Assembly: GCA_029213195.1 (NCBI GenBank) | Contig: JARGNI010000051.1 | Location: 1 to 35,069 of the forward strand | Length of the DNA: 35,069 nt | Reading direction: 5' to 3' | Source of the DNA: Verrucomicrobiales bacterium | GTDB lineage: Bacteria > Verrucomicrobiota > Verrucomicrobiia > Verrucomicrobiales > DEV007 | Made by a program: the position numbers and the translations under genes | The notes under the pieces: model-generated | Told to the model about the DNA's origin: nothing | What the model saw: only the letters and a program-made list of their open reading frames with translations | The model's database searches: none | Shown: positions 6,394-15,117 of the stretch, one piece after another | Position numbering within the stretch: position 1 is the stretch's first letter | Layout of the letters: each line of letters opens with the position of its first letter

Positions 6394-8807
6394 AGCCAGT
6401 CGACGTCTGCGCGATTCTGTGCCCTTTGTGGCTTTGTGCCGTGGTGCGAGCTAAAACTCCCGAACAGGTTGCCACTTTTGCCCGGGAGTTCTGCATCGAG
6501 TGTCACAGCGCGGAAGTGCAGAAGGGAGATTTCCGCATCGACATGCTGCCGTGGAAGCTCAGCGATACCCATGCGCGAGAGCAGTGGGACCTGGTCTATG
6601 ACTACGTGGCCGATGGGGACATGCCGACGAAAAAGGCCAGCGAACAGCCGAGCGCAGAGACGCGAGCTGCGTTTCTCGATGCGTTGAGCGTTGGTTTTTC
6701 CAAGGCCGACCAATCCGCCAAGGTGGGCGGCACTCCGGTGCGGCGCTTGAATCGAATCGAGTATCTCAACACGGTGCGCGATCTCTTTGGATTCCGGAGG
6801 ATCGATCTGCCGCTGTCGTTCCCGGACGATGCGACCCATGAGGAGTTCGATACGATGTCTGCGGGGCTCTTTTTGTCGCCTGCAGTGATGGAGGCGTACC
6901 ATGAAACCGCAACGGATATCGCGGACCGTTTCGTTCCGCTGCCGAATCCGCCGACCTACCAATCGCACCTCACTGCCAAGACGATTGGCGGTGACGAGAC
7001 TCGACGTTGGTTTGGACCGAATCAGGAATTTCTCAAGTTCACCGGGTTCAATCATTCCGGCTGGGTCGGGGCGCTCTGGGATAGCCAGTTCGTGGCACCT
7101 GCTTCGGGGGTCTACCGGGTTCAACTACTGGCGAACGCTCAGGCGGAACTGGGGGCGGATGGGAAGCCGCTGCGCTTGAGTTTTTACGCCTTCGATCCCA
7201 CGGAGGAGCAACTGCCGAAGCGCTACCGGGTGGACCGTGCGACTCTCGTAGCGGAGGTCGAGATTCCGTCTGGCGATCCAGGCTGGGTGAAGTGTGAGCT
7301 TCCACTCGAGGCGGGCGAGACGTTCCACGTTTATTGCGCCAACCGGCTTCCGAACGATGCCTACAGCGTATCGGACCAAAATCGGAGCGAGGTGAACCGT
7401 GAGTTGGCACGGCTGAAAAAGCGCGAAGAGCCGACGGTGGAGCTTCGCGAAATGAAGCTGAATGGCCCCGTTGCCGTATTGCCCCGCATCACCCGATTTT
7501 TCGAAACCTGGCCGCCGAAACTCGACCGCGCAGAGTTGGAATCGAAGCTTCTTCCAGTTGCGAGCCGTGCTTTTCGGCGCCCCCTGACCGATGGAGAATC
7601 CGATAAACTTATCGCTGCCGTTTTGCAGCATGGCGCGCAAGTTGAGAATCCGGAGTTCGCCTGGCATTACGCGATTCGGCGGATTCTCTGCTCGCCAGAA
7701 TTCCTCTATCGCGAGGCGGAGGATGCCGACCAGCTCAGCGACTTCGCCCTGGCCTCCCGGCTTTCCTATTTTTTGTGGAGCACGATGCCTGACCAGGAAC
7801 TGCTCGATCTCGCCGCCGCAGGGAAGCTGAGTGAACCCGGAACTTTGGCCGCGCAGACCCGTCGTCTCCTTGCTGACCCGCGGGCGAACCAGTTTGTGAA
7901 GCATTTCAGCGGCCAATGGTTGGGAAACCGAACCGTGAAAGCCATCAACGTCTGTGATAACCGCTATCAATGGGATGACAACGTGCGCTACGGATTTGTC
8001 CGCTCGACGGAAATGTTTTTTGAGGCGGTTCTTCGCGAGAACCTGCCGATCAGCTCGTTCATCGATTCCGATTTCACCTACGCCAACACCGCGATGCAGA
8101 TCGTCTGGGGGATGAAACCCACGAAAGACAAAAGCCTCGGAGCCGTGGCGTCGCGTCAGCGCCAAAGTCTGGTTTGGCCAGAGCCGGAGCGCGTCAGCTG
8201 GGCGGAATCGACCAGCGTCCTTCCGGAACATGTTCGCGGCCGTGGTGGCGTGCTAGGGCTCCCCGGCGTCCTGACCGTTACGGGCGACGGGGTGGAGTCG
8301 TCCCCGATTTTGCGCGGCGTTTGGGTTTTGGAAAATCTGTTTGGCCAACACCCCCCTCCCCCGCCGAAAGATGTTCCCGCGCTCGACATCGACACCAGCG
8401 AGGCGACAAATGTGCGTGAAGTGCTGAAAGCGCACACTCAACTGGAGACCTGCGCCAAGTGTCACCGCGACATCGATCCACTCGGACTCGCGATGGAAAA
8501 CTACGATGCCATTGGTGGTTGGAGAACCAGCTACCCCGGCAAGGAGAAGATCGACCCGAATGCAGTGATGCCGGATGGCACAGCCTTGAGTGGGGTGCAT
8601 TCGATCAAGCAGCACCTCCTCAAAAATCGTGAAACCTTTACGCGCTGCCTCGCCACGAAACTGCTCGAATACGGCGCGGGACGAAAGCTGTCAGTCGGAG
8701 ATCAACGCGTGGTTGATGGGCTTGTGGAGAGGGAACCGGAGGCAGGTTATCGATTTCAAGACCTCATCGAGGAGGCTGTGCTGAGTGAGGTATTTCGGGC
8801 GAAGTGA
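6390..8807 (+). CDS. PSCyt/PSD-type cytochrome protein (DUF1587-1595-1592-1588-1585)
   Basis: An 805-residue protein beginning at TTG 6390, 8 nt after GGAG, with its start overlapping the DUF1552 stop. A hydrophobic signal is followed by a heme c motif C35-I-E-C-H39. Then come the PVC-specific domains in the usual order: DUF1587 (VRRLNRIEYLNTVRDLFGF, about 110), a beta-rich middle, DUF1595/1592 (FALASRLSYFLWSTMPDQEL, about 455), DUF1588 with a second CxxCH at C688-A-K-C-H692 followed by RDIDPLGLAMENYD, and a C-terminal DUF1585 stretch (KLLEYGAGRKLS). It is thus a probable di-heme, exported redox protein, partner of the preceding gene. The electron donor and acceptor are unknown. It converges with the minus-strand gene ending at 8877, 69 nt away. 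Confidence 0.9.
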   Translation: MKPVDVCAILCPLWLCAVVRAKTPEQVATFAREFCIECHSAEVQKGDFRIDMLPWKLSDTHAREQWDLVYDYVADGDMPTKKASEQPSAETRAAFLDALSVGFSKADQSAKVGGTPVRRLNRIEYLNTVRDLFGFRRIDLPLSFPDDATHEEFDTMSAGLFLSPAVMEAYHETATDIADRFVPLPNPPTYQSHLTAKTIGGDETRRWFGPNQEFLKFTGFNHSGWVGALWDSQFVAPASGVYRVQLLANAQAELGADGKPLRLSFYAFDPTEEQLPKRYRVDRATLVAEVEIPSGDPGWVKCELPLEAGETFHVYCANRLPNDAYSVSDQNRSEVNRELARLKKREEPTVELREMKLNGPVAVLPRITRFFETWPPKLDRAELESKLLPVASRAFRRPLTDGESDKLIAAVLQHGAQVENPEFAWHYAIRRILCSPEFLYREAEDADQLSDFALASRLSYFLWSTMPDQELLDLAAAGKLSEPGTLAAQTRRLLADPRANQFVKHFSGQWLGNRTVKAINVCDNRYQWDDNVRYGFVRSTEMFFEAVLRENLPISSFIDSDFTYANTAMQIVWGMKPTKDKSLGAVASRQRQSLVWPEPERVSWAESTSVLPEHVRGRGGVLGLPGVLTVTGDGVESSPILRGVWVLENLFGQHPPPPPKDVPALDIDTSEATNVREVLKAHTQLETCAKCHRDIDPLGLAMENYDAIGGWRTSYPGKEKIDPNAVMPDGTALSGVHSIKQHLLKNRETFTRCLATKLLEYGAGRKLSVGDQRVVDGLVEREPEAGYRFQDLIEEAVLSEVFRAK

Positions 8808-8876
8808 TGATTTCGCGTTTCACGACAATCGAAGCGCACGACTTTTTGACCGGCGTCGGAAACCAGGGATAGAATT

Positions 8877-10187
8877 TTACCCAAACAGTCCTTCGATCGG
8901 CCCGGTGGAATCTCCAAAGGAATCCGCCTGAATACCCGACCCCTGGAGCAGGGTGAGCCAGAGGTTACACAGTGGGGTTCTGGAATTCTTCATCACCAAA
9001 TGCTGCCCCTGCCTGATGCCTGAGCCGCCTCCGGCAACGAGAGTGGGGCAATTGATCAGCGTATGCATGGAGTTGATGTTACTACCGAAAGTGATCGTTG
9101 AGTTGTCGAAAATTGTCGTTCCGTCTGGTTCGGTCGAGGCTTTCAGTTTGTCGAAAAATTCAGCCAGCATGATGCTGTGCTGTCGATCCCGCTTTTGGGA
9201 AATCGTTTTGCGCTCGCCACCGCGCTCGGAGTAGTGGCTCGTCAGGTGCGCGGTCTCGCTGGCTCCCAAACTCTGTAGCAGGGTATCGGCCGGCATCCGG
9301 TAGGTAATCACCCGGGTGGCATCGACTTGCAGTGCAGCGGCCATCAAATCATACATCACGCGGATTTCCTCAATCCCGTTCAGCGAATCTCCCGGTTCCT
9401 TCACGGGCTTGTCGGGTTGGATTCGGGGAACCCCCAGCCAACCTTCTTCTTTGGTGATCCGTCTCTCGATGTCGCGAATGGACTCGAGGTACTCATCCAA
9501 CTTTTCGTGATCGGATTGATTGGTTCTGCGGCGAACGGCACGGGCATCAGCGAGCACGGTATCAAGCACACTTCGTTCTTCCGCCATCCGCGCTTTTTGC
9601 TCTTCCAGTGGTGAGTTGTCGTTGGAAAACAGTTTATGAAAGGTGGCGTTGGCCGATTCGTAGGCCGGCATCGGTTTGCCACTATGATCCCAGGCCAGCG
9701 AAAGTCCGGGGCCATGACCTGACCCGGCTCCTTCGAGTTTCTTCCCGGATAGTTGCAGTGAGGAGAAGCGAGTCTTCAATCCGAATTGCGCGGCAGCTAC
9801 CTGATCCACCGACACTGTGTTATGGAAACTCTTCCCCGGCACACCGTATTGATTGGCTCCCGTCAGCCAGAAGGTACTCCCGGAATGACCACCTCGGGAA
9901 TACTGGTGGTAGAGATTCTGAATGACGGAGAAATCACCTTTGTGGCGAGCGAGCGGCTTCAATCCTTCTGGCAATGTGTAGTCAGTGCCTACGGAATTCA
10001 CATCCGGAAACCAAGTGCTCTGGGTCACGCCGAAGCCCATGCCGAGAAAGACCATGCGTTTGGCTGGCTCGGAAGCAACAGCCGCTGCAGCTGTCGGCCC
10101 GGACATAAAAGACTCAAGGAAGGGCAACGGTATCAGCGCCCGGCTACTGGCAAGGAATTGGCGGCGATTGAAAGAATTTTTGCTCAT
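8877..10187 (-). CDS. HXXSHH-family (DUF1552) protein, Tat-exported
   Basis: A 436-residue protein with a twin-arginine signal (MSKNSFNRRQFLASSRALIP). Family blocks are AKRMVFLGMGFGVTQ, STFWLTGANQYG and the motif H314-L-T-S-H-Y, where the last His of HXXSHH is Tyr. It is much closer to the paralogue at 17790-19076 (same MFLG-GYGVTQ-TW, VDQVAAA-FG--TRFSSLQL and GPGHGPGLSLAWD blocks) than to the one at 5134. It lies 10 nt downstream of the broken cytochrome gene and was presumably co-transcribed with it, cytochrome first. With that partner truncated, this protein may now be an orphan or may work with one of the other cytochromes (inference). Confidence 0.92.
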   Translation of the reverse strand: MSKNSFNRRQFLASSRALIPLPFLESFMSGPTAAAAVASEPAKRMVFLGMGFGVTQSTWFPDVNSVGTDYTLPEGLKPLARHKGDFSVIQNLYHQYSRGGHSGSTFWLTGANQYGVPGKSFHNTVSVDQVAAAQFGLKTRFSSLQLSGKKLEGAGSGHGPGLSLAWDHSGKPMPAYESANATFHKLFSNDNSPLEEQKARMAEERSVLDTVLADARAVRRRTNQSDHEKLDEYLESIRDIERRITKEEGWLGVPRIQPDKPVKEPGDSLNGIEEIRVMYDLMAAALQVDATRVITYRMPADTLLQSLGASETAHLTSHYSERGGERKTISQKRDRQHSIMLAEFFDKLKASTEPDGTTIFDNSTITFGSNINSMHTLINCPTLVAGGGSGIRQGQHLVMKNSRTPLCNLWLTLLQGSGIQADSFGDSTGPIEGLFG

Positions 10188-10197
10188 GAGTATTTAC

Positions 10198-12747
10198 CTA
10201 TTTGCTCTGAAAGGTTTCCGTCTGAATGAGGGCGTGGATAAATTGATCCAGGGCGTATTCGCTGGGTTTCGACTTTTCGATGAGTTCTTCAGCCAGCTCA
10301 TGATCTGTAAAACCATAAGGGCGCCCCAGACCGTAGGCGATGATCGCCTCGGCAAAGTTTCGCGCAAAGTCATCGACATGGTCAGCCACGATATCGCGAA
10401 GTCCGCCGAAATCCTCAAATTTCGCGCCGGTGGCGAACTCTCCGCTCGGATCGATGGGGAAGGCTTCGGTCTTCGTTCTCTTTCCGACGCGCGCACTAAT
10501 CACTTCTTCAACACGCCACAACCCCGCAGCATCGAAGTTCTCCATGCCGTATCCGATCGGATCAATCTTGCGATGACAATTGGTACACTGCGCCGCTTCC
10601 TGATGGGCTTTGACTTTGTCTCTGGCGGGCTGAAAAACGTTTTCGATGCGATCCAGCTGGGGAACGTTCGGGGGTGCCGGTGGCGGCGGGTCATTCAAGA
10701 TGTGGCGCAGCACCCACACGCCTCGTTCGACCGGGGATGAACGGGTTCCATCCGAGCCCATTGCCAATACAGCGGCTGTGCTGAGCAGGCCGCCGCGTGG
10801 CGAGTTCGAAGGGAGAGATACCTTCGTGAATTCGTGGCCTTCCACCGGATCCATCCCATAGTAATCGGCCATGATGTCATTGGTCAAAACGTAGTCGGAT
10901 TTGAGCAAATGCTTGAGCGGTCGTTTCTCATTGAGATTATGGCGGATCATCTGATAGATTTCTTCGCGCGAATTTTCCATCACCGCGTTGTCGATCTCCG
11001 GGTAAAGCAGGGTGTTGAAAGGAAACATTCCGAGCCGTTCCATCCCGAGCCATTGGTAGGCGAAGTCGCTGACAAATCGGTCGGCACGCTGATCGGATAG
11101 AAGACGGGAGGTTTGCCTCCTGAGTTCTTCCGGATCGGAAAGTTTCCCCTCGTTTGCGACAGATCGCAGCTTCGTATCGGGTGGCGCGCTCCAAAGAAAG
11201 TAGGAGAGTCGCACCGCAAGCTCTGGGTCCGTGAGGCGTTCATTCCCTGTGGATTCGACCATGTAAAGAAAGCTGGGTGAAGCCAGCACGATCGACAAGG
11301 GTTGCAGAAGGGATTCGTGCAGCCCCTGACCTTTGCCGCGATTCGCCTCAAATCGTTGGACCAGTTTATCGAGATAATCATCAGTGGGCTCAACCGTCCG
11401 GAAAGCGCGGGTAGCAAACCGTTTGATCACTTCGCGAGCGTAGCTTCTTTCATCCTGGTCTTCCGATCGTGGGAAAAATATATCAGTAGCTTCCGCAGTC
11501 GGACCGTTCGGACGACCAGATCTCTCCATCTCGATCCAGTCGACCCAGATGCCGGGTGGAGTATGCAGCATCCCCTTGGCTCGATAGATGGCGCCGTCAT
11601 TTTTCGAGCCTTTTGGATGACTCCGATTTCGGATAAAGAAGGCGGTCGGTTCACCGACCACAGCTGTGGCCGGAAATTCAATGATTTCCGGTTCTTCGAC
11701 GGATGCCTTCACCTTGCGCCAGCCGAGAACTCGAACCGTTTTCTCGACGGGGTTGGAGGCGATAAACTCGATATAGTGAAAGCGAGAAGGAACATCGGGA
11801 TAAGCCGCGGCCCGCACACGGATGGTATATTTCTCCTGAGGTTTAGGTTCGATTCTGGGTGTCCCCAATTTGAAAGCGCCCTGCCCCAGAATCGCCCACA
11901 TGAGGGTTCCATGCTCAACTTCGGGACGTTGAACATAACTTTCAAGAACAGGAATCATCCGGCCTGCCGTCTTTCCCGCCAGTCGTGCACGGAGAGCCGA
12001 TTTGAATCCGTGTTCTTCGAACGATGCATTCGGATCTGAATTGAATCGTTTGGAACGTTCCGCTTCGTCCCGATAGGTATCAAGACGGTTCTGATACGCT
12101 TCCCTACTGAGTCCACCGCGCTCCGCCTCCAGTCGAACGGTCTGTTCCGGAATCGCGTCATCTTGTCCTAGAGCCTGCTCCAGGGACTCGCGGGCAATAA
12201 CAACATACTGTTCGAACTGACTGCTGGAAAAGTAGAGGGATGCGCCCGCGGTATCAAAGCCACTGCCAGCCCGGTCATCGGGAAGCCCATCGACAACCGG
12301 TCGCACTCCGAGGAGAACTTCCATGGTATTGGCATACTCCCGCTGATTGAGCCTGCGCATTTTGATTTCGCCGCCGGTGTCCGCATGAATTCTTCGGGCA
12401 ATGACCAGTGTTTCGGACAGATCGGCGAGGAACTCCGTCTTTTCCTCGGCACTCAATTGCGGCTTCTTGGGAGGCGGCATATCACCGGCGTTGATCGCAT
12501 TCAGCACCTCCTGCCAACGCTCCGCGGCCTGGACATCGGAACCAAGATCAAACGAGAGGTCTTCGAGATCAACTTGCCCCTTCGTCGTGTCCTAATCATG
12601 GCAGTCAAGGCAATAGCGAGCGACGATTTCTTTGTGACGATCAGGCATTTCTGCCGAGGGTTCGGCAGAAATGCCCGTGAGGCCAGCGGCGATCAGCGCT
12701 ACACCCAACAGACTGCTCTGCAGAAAATTCCCTCGACTCAAAGACAT
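10198..12747 (-). pseudogene. PSCyt/PSD-type cytochrome gene interrupted by an in-frame TAG at codon 52
   Basis: Reading from ATG 12747 (GGAG 8 nt upstream), a signal peptide leads to the heme motif C46-L-D-C-H50-D and then TAG (12592-12594). The same frame continues at once with DTTKGQVDLEDLSFDLGSDV and through the whole family: DUF1587 (MRRLNQREYANTMEVLLGVR), DUF1595/1592 (ELAVRLSYFLWSAPPDTKL), DUF1588 with a second CxxCH ending at H725, and DUF1585. The paralogue at 15118-17781 reads NCLECHDTLTQKGRVDLE here, so the TAG sits in place of a Thr. No frame change occurs. A downstream restart (for example ATG 12507) would give a protein with neither signal nor first heme. It could be a recent nonsense mutation, a sequencing error, or rare readthrough; TAG is an ordinary stop elsewhere in the window. 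Confidence 0.88.
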
Positions 12748-12777
12748 CCAACAAACTCCGATAGTCATCAGAAAACA

Positions 12778-12794
12778 CAATATCTCAAATCCAT
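12778..12794 (-). promoter_or_regulatory. Conserved upstream element, copy 2 (ATGGATTTGAGATATTG)
   Basis: On the minus strand this copy lies 30 nt before the start of the interrupted cytochrome gene at 12747. With flanks it matches copy 1 at about 35 of 46 positions, up to and including a CGGAGT that here acts as the ribosome-binding site. CACGAATCCG lies upstream in both. Confidence 0.5.
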
Positions 12795-12854
12795 CTCGGG
12801 ATTCAAAATCTCTACGGATTCGTGGAAAAAAGGCCGGACTTCGCAGCTACCATC

Positions 12855-15050
12855 TCATTGCAGCGATGCCTTACCCCACATGACCCAGTCGCCGCCCCAG
12901 CCATTTCCCCCTTCGGAAATGACCAGCTTGAGCATCTGGGTGCTGGTGACATCGACTTCGATGTCTTTTGGCGGGGTCTTACCGCGGAAGATGCTGGATT
13001 CAAAGACTTTCTTGCCATCGGCATGGACTTCGAAGACGGCCGAAGCCTGGTAGCAGGGAATCAGGGTGGCTGAGAACGTCGAAAACTTCCCATTCAGAAA
13101 ATAGGTCACTTCGCTCACTCCCTGAGAATGAACCTGCAGGCCGTTTTTGACGTCGATGCCGACAATGGAGTCATCGACTTTTACCGAATTTCCGTCGGGG
13201 TCGTGTCTTCCATTTACGAAATCAGCCTGCTCGAAGGAAAGCATCACTTTGCCATCGGTTTTCTCGGCTTCACCCAGTTGAAACGGACGCTTCGAAAGGA
13301 ATTCCGCTTTTGAGATCATTTCCCAGGTCAACTTCTTGAACGACGGCTCCGGTTTGCCCCGACTGGTCGCGAGTGTGATCATCGGACGCGGTAGAGCAAT
13401 CCAGCTCAGCAGGCTAGCTTTTGTTTTCTTCTCTTTCAGTTCAAAGGGATCAATTTCGATCTTCTGGGAATGCTCGTCTCCCTTGAGTGGGAATACTCCG
13501 CGGTAGTCACCAACCTCAACGGTGAGATGGTTGGATTCATCGCTTTGAACCTCCAGCACCAGTTTGCCATATTCAGGCATTGGCACGCGCTGGTGATTGA
13601 GTTTCCAGGATGTCCATCGTCGGTCGGTAACAATCCATTCCTTCTCCCAATCGGAATCGAAAGGCTCGATCACCGAGCTCGTTGTACTGTTCTTTTTGAT
13701 TCCAGCCTTCGCGAGATCCTCAGTGGAGAGCATGATCAGGCGAGTCGTCACAGTGAAAGTGTCACTTGCCAGCGTCAGCGCCCGGGCCGCTCCGGAATCC
13801 TTCAGTTCATAGTGAACATTGGCAAACACCCACAAGGGTTCATCGATGTCGAAGAGATCGAGACTCGCACTGAATTTCTCTCCCTCCTGCTTTGGCTTGG
13901 CATATTGCCAGTATCGGGTCCGGTTGGTGGCGTACTCCGATTGCTTCGCATCGCGGGTGTAGAAGATATCGACGTAAGCGGTTGGCATGGAGGAATCCGG
14001 TTGGACCAAAATCTTCGGGCGACCGTCCTCTGTGTTCAGATCGACTTGGAGGTCAGGCTGCCCAGGAAAGGAATGACCATCTTTCAATTTCGAGTCCAAC
14101 CAGAGCTCTCTTGCGGCCATGGATTGCGCATCGTTCTTGTGGTTCAGATGAATGGCGCGCGAGATCCGCACCTCGTCGCTCGGGATGTGATTGATCATCC
14201 AGGCCACATCTTCCACTTTTCCGTGAAAGTCATTCGAAGGGGCCATGAATAGCATGGGGCCTTTGATTAGCTCCGCGAAGGCATTCGGACTGGCGGTATG
14301 GCTTTTCAATTCGCCGTCCAAGTCGAGGGGTGGCGCCCACCACGGCACAGCCGCTTTGACACGATCGTCCATCGCCGCCGTCATCAGCGTGATCACACCG
14401 CCCATGGAAAAGCCATCCACGCCCAATCGGCTTCCATCTACTTCCGGCTGCTCCTCCAGAAAGGTCAGCGCGCGGCGCGCAGCCAGGGCTCGTAGAAAAT
14501 AACCACTGTTGCGCGCCGAGGGAACGGGGTCGTAACGCTTGTCGTCACTCGGCTCAATCCCGCGAGATTCCTTCACCTGTCGTCCTTCTACCGCAGCCCA
14601 ATCCGTCTGCGCCGTCTCAGGGAGTTCGTATACCTTGAGGTAGCGCTCATCTGCACGCCAGCTCAGCGAAATCGTAGCATAACCGCGCTTCGCATTGTCG
14701 ATGCAGAACTGCGAGTTGGCCATGCCGCCTCCGCCATGAATCTGGACAATCCCAGGAAGGTCTTTGGCACCTTTGGGAAAACCGTAGAGCGCGCCCATCC
14801 ACGACTTCTGCCCCTTGAAGATTCCAATCCGGTAGCGAACCGCACGAATCACGACTCCGTCTTCTTCCCACTCCTTGATGATCTCGATATCGAGCGGTTC
14901 TGCTTTCGGGTCAAAGCCCGCCCAGGCTTCTTCCACCGTTTGGGGTGACTTCCCGTCTTTGAGTGGCGGCAGAGACTCTGCCTGACCTATCAAGGGCAGA
15001 GTGAACGATGCTACTGCCGTAGCAAGAATGGATCGGAGTTTCTGTGTCAT
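12855..15050 (-). CDS. Secreted alpha/beta-hydrolase (acetyl-xylan-esterase-like) with C-terminal NPCBM-like domain
   Basis: A 731-residue protein with a Sec signal (MTQKLRSILATAVASFTLPL). The oxyanion-hole block is IVQIHGGGG (residues 101-109) and the nucleophile elbow G213-F-S215-M-G-G; IHLNHKND, about 100 residues later, may hold the histidine. This is the arrangement of dienelactone-hydrolase/acetyl-xylan-esterase-like enzymes, so removal of acyl groups from a polysaccharide is likely. The middle (about 380-590) is beta-rich. The end (about 595-731) resembles NPCBM/NEW2 carbohydrate-binding modules: IVGIDVKNGLQVHSQGVSEV followed by F-A-L-I-P and a VFEVHADGKKVFESS strand. It is third in the unit after the DUF1552 gene and the cytochrome gene (67 nt gap), linking that pair to carbohydrate processing. 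Confidence 0.85.
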   Translation of the reverse strand: MTQKLRSILATAVASFTLPLIGQAESLPPLKDGKSPQTVEEAWAGFDPKAEPLDIEIIKEWEEDGVVIRAVRYRIGIFKGQKSWMGALYGFPKGAKDLPGIVQIHGGGGMANSQFCIDNAKRGYATISLSWRADERYLKVYELPETAQTDWAAVEGRQVKESRGIEPSDDKRYDPVPSARNSGYFLRALAARRALTFLEEQPEVDGSRLGVDGFSMGGVITLMTAAMDDRVKAAVPWWAPPLDLDGELKSHTASPNAFAELIKGPMLFMAPSNDFHGKVEDVAWMINHIPSDEVRISRAIHLNHKNDAQSMAARELWLDSKLKDGHSFPGQPDLQVDLNTEDGRPKILVQPDSSMPTAYVDIFYTRDAKQSEYATNRTRYWQYAKPKQEGEKFSASLDLFDIDEPLWVFANVHYELKDSGAARALTLASDTFTVTTRLIMLSTEDLAKAGIKKNSTTSSVIEPFDSDWEKEWIVTDRRWTSWKLNHQRVPMPEYGKLVLEVQSDESNHLTVEVGDYRGVFPLKGDEHSQKIEIDPFELKEKKTKASLLSWIALPRPMITLATSRGKPEPSFKKLTWEMISKAEFLSKRPFQLGEAEKTDGKVMLSFEQADFVNGRHDPDGNSVKVDDSIVGIDVKNGLQVHSQGVSEVTYFLNGKFSTFSATLIPCYQASAVFEVHADGKKVFESSIFRGKTPPKDIEVDVTSTQMLKLVISEGGNGWGGDWVMWGKASLQ

Positions 15051-15117
15051 TTCCGTATGATCAGTGTGCTCTGCTGCGGCGCTCCAGGTCGTTGTCCAAA
15101 TGGATTCGGATCAGTCT

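Noticed and set aside
7125-8231. 368-codon minus-strand frame opposite the plus-strand cytochrome gene
   Set aside because: No recognisable domain; the plus strand carries the two CxxCH motifs and PSD domains across the same bases.
8808-8876. Bidirectional terminator between convergent genes
   Set aside because: Only a loose GCG-TTC / GAA-GCGC pairing and a short T run are seen, not enough to call.
12592-12594. Stop-codon reassignment (pyrrolysine or TAG suppression) as explanation of the interrupted cytochrome
   Set aside because: TAG also ends intact genes here (for example at 585, 10198 and 15118), and no tRNA or insertion gene for it is visible.
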